Shown: positions 58,784 through 64,000 of the stretch, in pieces
Layout: the number at the start of each line of letters is the position of its first letter
Numbering within the stretch: position 1 is the stretch's first letter
Assembly: GCA_016806645.1 (NCBI GenBank)
Contig: JACSYO010000694.1
Location: 719,001 to 783,000 of the forward strand
DNA: 64,000 nt
Source: Ophiodon elongatus
Lineage: Eukaryota; Chordata; Actinopteri; Perciformes; Hexagrammidae
Reading direction: 5' to 3'
Notes under the pieces: generated by a model
Database searches by the model: none
The model's input: only the letters and a program-made list of their open reading frames with translations
What the model was told of the DNA's origin: nothing
Translations under genes and position numbers: made by a program

Positions 58784-60177
58784 CCTGGTGGGGGCTCAGC
58801 ACAAGGGATACACAACTTGGAATATCTCTCCTTCCTAATCTCCCCTTCTGAACGTGCAAGCGCTTAAGCCTGGATAACGTAGCCGTGATTATGAATGATT
58901 ACACATAAGTGGGTCGGGCGGCCGGCGGCTGGTGTGTGTCTGTGTGGGCGGGAGGTTGCTGGGCAGAGGTGGCTGTTGGTGTGTGCCGCCACCACCACTA
59001 GCGTCAGGCAAAACTGTTGAAAAATAACTGGTGTGTATCAGTTAAATCATGCAGTGGAAGTGCTATATGAATTTACTATGAAGTCAATAGCGGTAGAAGA
59101 ACTCAATTACATTTTATTTTAGTGATCAGCCCAATGGGGATGATCACTAATGGGACCAGGAATTCAGTCTTTATTTTTTAGTAAATGAAGTTCCTTATTG
59201 ACCAACTCATTTAATAATATCAGATAGGACAAGAAATATAGATCGTATCTAATGAAAACTGAGGCTATAGATTGAGATAATATATTTAAGAAGTATTTTA
59301 GGAAAATATAATGAAAATCAAAGGAAGTCAGCAAGCTGAGTTTTTCCATATTTGCGAACAAGAAGCCCCAATTATTCATCTTTTATTTTTGAACATCGCT
59401 GTACTCATTAACCTCTTCAGTGCTTCCTAATGAAAGCTAAACACAGCTGGGGACTGACGATTCAAACAACACAAATAACTCCTCTAAGCTGTTGCTTTGG
59501 ATGTGTTCCTTGCCATGGTTTTACAGTGTTCTTTTTCCTGCAGGATCACTGTAATATTCTGCTTATTTTAGAAGTGTAGACTGTAGTCAGTAAGTCCTTT
59601 ACGGAAGAACTCCTTCATAGAAAAGGGTCTGCAAAAATCGGAGAGGGTATCGATTTTTAAAAAGAATTTCTTCTAATGCAGATTTTTGGAGATGTGCACG
59701 GGTACTCTCTTACCTCTACCGAAAAAAACAAGTCTTCTACATGAAAACTGTTGCAGTAATACAGTCTTTTACACAGACAAAAACTAAATTGCGTTTACTT
59801 GACTGCTTTCGGTCTTTACATCACTGTGTCCAAAGCCAGAAATAATTACTTTTCCTGTAAAACATAACATTGCAAATGTGTTTTCATGATAACTAATCAA
59901 TTGTCTTTATAGTGGCAGTAGGAGTTTATTGATATCTCAGAAAATAAAGAGTATGAGAGACAATAACAAGTGACAAAAGAGAAAGATAGTTGTTTTTTTT
60001 TTCCATGTGTGGAGAAAGTACAAGACTGACCTCTTTGCGGTGACAGCACCCTTCCTCTGGCAGACGACGGAGACAGTGTTGGGAGTCGCTTCTCTGCCGG
60101 GCTCCACTACGATGTCCCACAGCGCTGAGTCACTGGGCCGCGCCGCGCTGAATGACATGCCCGCTTTTACTGTTGCC
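43207..60177 (-). CDS. tmem132-like: TMEM132 family protein, gene B (3' part, eight exons)
   Basis: The eight coding exons, in transcript order, are 60177-60031, 56850-56679, 54001-53858, 51485-51277, 48216-48036, 47818-47705, 47523-47332 and 44697-43207. They sum to 2,650 nt, or 882 residues, with one open frame and consistent phases throughout. Family members are about 1,000-1,100 residues, so the signal peptide, N-terminal region and first ectodomain part lie beyond the right edge. The order is the Ig/BIG-like ectodomain modules (LEVLQLDF, NTAVLTGETV, LPLLIDVADPELSQIKGWRV, GCMLQYQH, LGPDWQV, LSLQLSPGSNRAI, VQFSDG), a Thr/Ser-rich stalk, one TM helix and a 194-residue tail. The C-terminus (LDIKHLAALKKNGVDLNWAN, ending KPLGEPQ) differs from the usual IKWVC...LRNYM ending. 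This paralogue is divergent and I do not name it further. Confidence 0.94.
44698..47331 (-). other. Gene B last intron (2,634 bp)
   Basis: A phase 0 intron from CAG|gtaagt to ctttcag|GAA. It is AT-rich with no coding, RNA or clear repeat signal. The homologous gene A intron is 518 bp. Confidence 0.88.
47332..47523 (-). CDS. tmem132-like: Gene B exon: LGVQLV...LSLQLSPGSNRAI segment
   Basis: The exon has 64 codons, phase 0 at both ends, from VISPLTSSVLAERS to ITQLKQ. The acceptor is ttgttgcag and the donor is CAG|gtaagt. It has the same length and phases as gene A exon 8311-8502. The first 54 codons differ at only 13 of 162 bases from gene A, and the last ten differ strongly. Runs of 42, 21 and 33 bases are identical, including third positions. 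Confidence 0.95.
47524..47704 (-). other. Gene B short intron dominated by a TG repeat (181 bp)
   Basis: On the - strand the donor CAG|gtgagc is followed 14 nt later by about 96 bp of TG repeat (47690 down to 47595), more than half of the intron. The acceptor is ttgttgcag. It is homologous in position and phase to gene A intron 3176-8310, which also begins with a TG repeat. Confidence 0.92.
47595..47690. repeat. (CA)n microsatellite inside a short gene B intron
   Basis: About 96 bp of CA repeat with one AA interruption near 47612, read as TG in the gene B transcript. Confidence 0.95.
47705..47818 (-). CDS. tmem132-like: Gene B exon: VDVTNLV segment
   Basis: The exon has 38 codons, phase 0 at both ends (VDVTNLVRSSLKVADSDVAR to VGTTTVQ). 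The acceptor is attgacag and the donor is CAG|gtgagc. It corresponds to the second part of gene A exon 2866-3175, with 16 of 38 residues identical. The preceding intron is absent in gene A. Confidence 0.93.
47819..48035 (-). other. Gene B intron absent from gene A (217 bp)
   Basis: A phase 0 intron from CAG|gtaaaa to attgacag|GTG, splitting DWQ|VDVT. In gene A the homologous codons (tgg cag gtg gag) are contiguous. Confidence 0.92.
48036..48216 (-). CDS. tmem132-like: Gene B exon: acidic linker and GCMLQYQH segment
   Basis: The exon has 181 nt: one base completing a split Arg codon, then 60 codons (STWDSEEEEEMRKGRGC to LGPDWQ). The acceptor is tgtgtcag and the donor is CAG|gtaaaa. The acidic run and the CxxQYQ strand are family hallmarks. 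It corresponds to the first part of gene A exon 2866-3175. Confidence 0.93.
48261..48420 (+). repeat. Dispersed fish repeat ('agcttagcataaagact' type)
   Basis: It contains cggtagcttagcttagcata, gcataaagacttgaagctgg, caacagctagctagcggctc, tgtccgaaggttacaaaatg and gcacctgtaaagctcacaaa. I recognise this string of phrases as a very common teleost interspersed repeat. I cannot name its class with confidence. Confidence 0.7.
49045..49078. repeat. 10-bp tandem repeat
   Basis: Three to four copies of a gtgtgcagtg unit. Confidence 0.85.
50474..50506. repeat. Hairpin with 14-bp arms
   Basis: Arms ttctagttgtgaca and tgtcataactagaa pair with one mismatch around a 5-nt loop. Confidence 0.8.
50679..50716. 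repeat. Hairpin with 16-bp arms
   Basis: Arms gacttattacttaagt and acttgagtaataagtc pair with one mismatch around the loop cagacg. Confidence 0.8.
51277..51485 (-). CDS. tmem132-like: Gene B exon: LPLLIDVADPELSQIKGWRV segment
   Basis: The exon has 209 nt: 69 codons plus two bases of a split Arg codon, from VSERCEYAYVNGKETTG to VPVITGSRR. The acceptor is ccttgtccag and the donor is AG|gtaagg. LEMSVWMPRLPL, IDVADPELSQIKGWRVP and the KETTGRSRV turn are strongly conserved family motifs of the Ig/BIG-like ectodomain. One N-glycosylation sequon (NFT) is present. Confidence 0.95.
51486..53857 (-). other. Gene B intron (2,372 bp)
   Basis: A phase 0 intron from AAG|gtaaat to tgtccag|GTG. It contains a CA repeat at 53395-53436 and otherwise unremarkable AT-rich DNA. 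Confidence 0.88.
53395..53436. repeat. (CA)n microsatellite
   Basis: About 42 bp of CA repeat within a gene B intron. Confidence 0.95.
53858..54001 (-). CDS. tmem132-like: Gene B exon: NTAVLTGETV segment
   Basis: The exon has 48 codons, phase 0 at both ends, from NTDILNTAVLTGETVSVPLK to STEQDVLK. The acceptor is ttctgcacag and the donor is AAG|gtaaat. It matches the family's INTAILTG/VPVK start of an Ig/BIG-like module and carries an NYT sequon. Confidence 0.94.
54002..56678 (-). other. Gene B intron (2,677 bp)
   Basis: A phase 0 intron from ATG|gtgaga to tgcacag|AAC. No coding or RNA signal. A separated inverted pair (caccttcttca near 54111, complement near 54150) is present. Confidence 0.86.
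56679..56850 (-). CDS. tmem132-like: Gene B exon: LEVLQLDF segment
   Basis: The exon has 172 nt: one base completing a split Arg codon, then 57 codons (GLLEVLQLDFVPKD to GLAPLVM). The acceptor ctctaaacag has a weak polypyrimidine tract, and the donor is ATG|gtgaga. The motifs LEVLQLDF, ISWRLELPG and IYTTQRDYVGLAPL match the end of the cohesin-like region of the family. Confidence 0.93.
56851..60030 (-). other. Gene B intron (3,180 bp)
   Basis: The donor AG|gtcagt is phase 2 and the acceptor is ctctaaacag. It contains a TG repeat at 58745-58780 and otherwise no recognisable element. Confidence 0.86.
58745..58780. repeat. (TG)n microsatellite
   Basis: About 36 bp of TG repeat within a gene B intron. 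Confidence 0.95.
60031..60177 (-). CDS. tmem132-like: Gene B exon: first exon visible in the window
   Basis: The exon has 147 nt: one base completing an upstream codon, 48 codons (ATVKAGMSFSAARPSDSALW to RKGAVTAK) and two bases of a split Arg. The acceptor is tcactgcag and the donor is AG|gtcagt. It fits the family segment that follows the FTLR strand (VKAKKG...SGQWHV...). Preceding exons are expected beyond 64000. The internal ATG is not a start. Confidence 0.9.
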
Positions 60178-60310
60178 CTGCAGTGAATACATAAATAAAT
60201 AAATAAGGACGTGATCCAGTTAGTGCAAAAGCGTGACTGTTAGCCACGGGATGTCTCATTAACTCACTCACGTTTGATGCGAGTTGTGTAAAATAAAAGA
60301 CGAAAGAAAG

Positions 60311-60378
60311 CTCCGTGTGCTGTACTTTTTCTCCATGTGCTGTACTTTTTCTCCATGTGCTGTACTGTTTCTGCGTGG
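60311..60378. repeat. 20-bp tandem repeat, about 3.4 copies
   Basis: The unit ctccatgtgctgtacttttt is repeated at 60311, 60331 and 60351 with one or two substitutions per copy, plus a partial fourth copy. Confidence 0.92.
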
Positions 60379-60710
60379 TTCATGATTCTTTTAATACAAA
60401 CAAAAGTTTCACTACCGCAAGCACATATTGTGCAATATGAGCTGTACACGACACGGTACAATACAGTATAATAATGCTCAAACATTGAACAGAAGTACTT
60501 GAATTATTGCCATTTGTGTCTTTTGTAAAAGATGTAGATGTAAGATGTAAGATGAACATGCTTTTGCATCTGTTGTTTGAAATATACATTATACTCATAA
60601 ACATATAAATAATTATACATGTATAATGTATATGTGTGCGTTTTTTACGCAATCGTTTATGTTTTTAGTCGTCCATGTGGTGCCTAACAAGGTGAGCCAC
60701 CGACTGCTGT

Positions 60711-60769
60711 GTCGGAGGCTGTCGTCGGAGGCTGTAGTCGGAGGCTGTAGTCGGAGGCTGCCGTCGGAC
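60711..60769. repeat. 13-bp minisatellite, about 4.5 copies
   Basis: The unit gtcggaggctgta starts at 60711, 60724, 60737, 60750 and 60763 with minor changes. Confidence 0.92.
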
Positions 60770-62023
60770 TGAGAATTAGCAGGGGTATTTTTTCCCATTA
60801 GCCCTGGGGACAACTGGGAATCAGTTAATCAGACACACACATCACTCTGCTCGGAGAGATAGAGGGCTTATTGTAAATAATGTGAATGGACCAGACAGTC
60901 CTGGAGGTCCGACAATCACAAAGCCTTTGTTTTTCTTTAAAGCAGATGTCTCTTCGCTAAATCGTTGCGTCACATATCATTGGACAGGGTCATAGAGCAG
61001 TTATTTAAGTATTAGGCTCAAAAGTGAATTGAGGGACACGAAACGCTTCTGTTCCATGTTTAAAATGCAATGAATCACTAATCTGCACTCGCACAGACAC
61101 CAAGCTACAGGGGGAGCCTTGTGTGTTTCCAAAACAGGCCAATTTCCTCATGGTTGGGCTTCAACGAGGTGCTGGAAATGTTCCAGGGGGAATTCAGCTC
61201 ATGCTCACTCATGAGCATCACTCAGCTCCCGCGGTATTGTCGGCAGGATATTCACGCTGAGAATTATTTGAAAAACCTCAACCTTGATAACGTGGTGTAT
61301 TAGGTTTGCAAACTGTGAATGCCGCTTGATTGAAGTCGCTGAAACAATCTTGTGAAGAAGTGTGGCATCCATGTGACAGCGGGTAGACCGTGGCTATGAG
61401 AGGATGCTTATTTTCAGAATAAGACCAAAAACAAAAACAAAAAGTAAACACACTCAAAATACCATTAAAACTTAGCCATCTATTGATACCGGGAAGGGCG
61501 GATTTAAACTTTTTGTGTCTACCACAAATTCAATGTCTAGTCACAAATATAAGATTTATTAGAAGTCTCAGTTTTCTACTTTCTATCAACGGCCCTCTAG
61601 CCCATCCACTTCATGGTGATAATGAATATACCACAAACAAAGGCTCAAAACAAAGATAATTTGCTTGGAAATTATTGTAGAAACGCTTCTTTTTTTACAC
61701 AATCTGTTGCCCAGTAACGGTTTCCGTAGGTAACCCGCTATTTTACAGCAATCAGTTCGTCTCTGCGTCGGTTTCAACAACCTGTAGCTTGTCATTTCAG
61801 CAGCAAAACAGTATCTAAATAGCTGAATCATATTAAAACTGACGGACCGAGAAAATCTTCTAATCTAGTCATGCTACAATAAGGGTCAGTATGCATGCCC
61901 TCATGTTCAGAACACACTTGCAAATACTGATTTGTAATCAAACAGCAACCAGACTGATCAATTACCATCGAGACAGGGTCAAGGTCAGAGTGGTTTGACT
62001 GACAAAACACAGTATTCAAGCGA

Positions 62024-62026
<3 letters not shown>

Positions 62027-62100
<74 letters not shown>
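62027..62100. repeat. (CA)n microsatellite
   Basis: About 74 bp of uninterrupted CA repeat. Confidence 0.95.
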
Positions 62101-62104
<4 letters not shown>

Positions 62105-63200
62105 GTCCTTGGAGAAAATTGACAAGCTAACAATTCAACAAATGCTGGATAAAGACATACTTGTGCAGAGATCTGTTTCTGGATCAAAAACCTTGTGGCC
62201 AAAGGCCAAATGTCTACATTATATTTTAATTTACAATTTGAATGGATGTAGATTTGATCACGTTGATTAAGCATGCAGATCAAGAAAACAAATATAATTG
62301 AAAAAACCTGAGACCTCAATTTGGAAAATGTTAGAATGTTTGTTTTGTTCATTCTTAATTTTTATGTATTTTTCTATAAAAAAAAAAAGAAATAGAAGAT
62401 AATTTCTTATTCTGATCAAAGATTGCGTTCCAATTATGAACAATTGTAACATACAATAAATATGTCTTTCATATAATGATCTTACCGAGCTACCTACATC
62501 CATTGACTCTTTTTCTTGCTGCTTGTCCAGCTCAGCGTCACAGTGACGAAAGCACCTGATGACCATCCTTCTCAGGGGTACAAACTCCTTCAACATGCTC
62601 CTGTTGAGTGTGGAGGAGCAGTAACTCAATGCCAGAATCTTCTCGGATCACTGAGTTTCTCGCCCACAAGGAGACAAGATACTCCCCGCGGAGAAACCTC
62701 ATTTCGGCCACTTCTGTCCTCGCTCTTTGTCTTTGTCAGTCACTACTCAAAGTTCATGACCACAGGTGTGTGTGTGGGGGGGGGGGGAGCAGAATGGATA
62801 TCGACCGGTAAAGTTAACGACTCTACAGTGCTGTTTTACCAAACTCTGTCAATCTCTCTTTCTTTAGGGAGGTGAAAGCTGGAGCAACTCTGTTCTCTGC
62901 CTATTCATTTCTAAGCAGGAAAGGATACAGGATTTTTCCTTTTTGTAAATGTGTTGTCTGTGGACATTGCATTTTGTGTTTCTCTCAGATATTCCGCTGA
63001 TAATTCAACGCCGATGTTACTCCTTCTGTTCTTTTTTTTTACCTGAATGCGAGACCAGACAATGTTTTTGCTCTTCAATCTGATGACATGTTCATATTTC
63101 CATGTGATGGCAATTTTGAAAATAGATGATTTTTATGAACAAATTGTTGTGTTTAGAAGCTGCCTGTGCGCTTAACAGGTGTGTATGATGGCCTTGCAAA

Positions 63201-63300
<100 letters not shown>

Positions 63301-64000
63301 CTACATGGTTAATCCTGGCAGTCAGCCCAGATCATCTCTCCCCTAAAGGGTTAACCTCTTGTTTCATTTTCAATCAGGGCCGCAGATTATCTGGCCTAAC
63401 CCTGCTAGAGTGGACTCAATCTTGGGCCAAAGAGTGAAGTGGAGCAGGGATTTCTCCCAGGAGGAATCAATCACTTTGCCAAGCTCCTCACTGCGAGCCT
63501 TCACTTGGACTTAACCGCTGGACTCAGTCCCCTCTTCTTGTCCAATCTCATTCTGGATGTGGCGGTAGGTCAGAAATACACGGACTGAAATCACTGACCT
63601 GACTGGAGGGACTTCTTGGTGCGGTCAGTGAGTCAGGGTTTGGGGAATCAGGTGGAGGAGCTGTAAATCCTTCCAAATAGTCAAAACAACAGCAGATGTT
63701 GAAGGGTCAGCGTCTCTCTACCAAATCTTATTCACGTAATTTCAACAATGTCAGCAGAGCTACATTCAGGTCACTGGGTTTGTGTGTGCAGGCATGTTTG
63801 TGTCTGTGAATGGCTTGTCTGATTCACGAGAAGGGGTTGGCTGACACAGCCACAGGTTTAACTACGGGCCCTTATGGATTAATACACATATCTTCACATT
63901 TGCATGCATCCCGCCACAGATTACTGCAGAGGTTGGTTTTTTGCTTGCAGCATGATATCACTAAATCATGGGATTAAGAGAAAAATGTGTCTTACCATTA

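Noticed and set aside
60706..60813. SDGSLRLQPPTTASDDSLRH-type repeated peptide on the - strand
   Set aside because: It is encoded by the 13-bp minisatellite and is not a protein repeat.
62267..62629. 120-residue open frame on the - strand upstream of gene B exons
   Set aside because: It was checked as a possible upstream TMEM132 exon, but no family motif or correctly phased splice sites are present.

Overview
This window is vertebrate genomic DNA, most likely from a percomorph-type teleost fish. The evidence is small exons bounded by GT/AG introns of 0.2 to 5 kb, long (CA)n/(TG)n microsatellites every few kb, AT-rich intergenic DNA, a decayed fish-type non-LTR retrotransposon, a Tc1/mariner inverted-repeat remnant, and several dispersed repeats that I recognise as common in perch-like fish genomes. 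There are no prokaryotic features, CRISPR arrays or defence systems.

Only two protein-coding genes can be supported. They are paralogues of the TMEM132 family (single-pass neural adhesion-like membrane proteins) and lie tail to tail. Gene A, on the + strand, enters from the left edge with its last three coding exons (2866-3175, 8311-8502, 9021-10103) and stops at 10103. Gene B, on the - strand, enters from the right edge with its last eight coding exons (60177 down to 43207). It contributes 882 residues, roughly the C-terminal four fifths of a typical family member. The 5' exons of both genes lie outside the window. Between the two stop codons are 33.1 kb with no recognisable gene, which hold the 3' UTRs, repeats and several striking palindromes. 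Gene A's tail keeps the family-typical ending (RVKF docking-type motif, then IKWVC...LRNYM). Gene B has a different C-terminus and a Thr/Ser-rich stalk. I do not assign either to a specific paralogue (B, C, D or E) without a tree. Gene A looks closest to the B/C/D group, and gene B is more divergent.

Five observations stand out. (1) One 192-bp exon is 87% identical in DNA between the paralogues (92% over its first 162 bp, including synonymous sites), while the exons on either side are only about 40% identical in protein. This is the signature of gene conversion between the inverted paralogues. (2) A long TG repeat sits 6 nt (gene A) or 14 nt (gene B) after the 5' splice site of the same homologous intron in both genes. 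(3) Gene B has a 217-bp intron where gene A has continuous coding sequence. (4) A perfect 50-bp inverted repeat at 38751-38909 contains a second, nested palindrome. (5) A 26-bp, 7-nt-loop hairpin at 25562-25620 has the shape of a small-RNA precursor or MITE. The rest is ordinary teleost intron and intergenic sequence.
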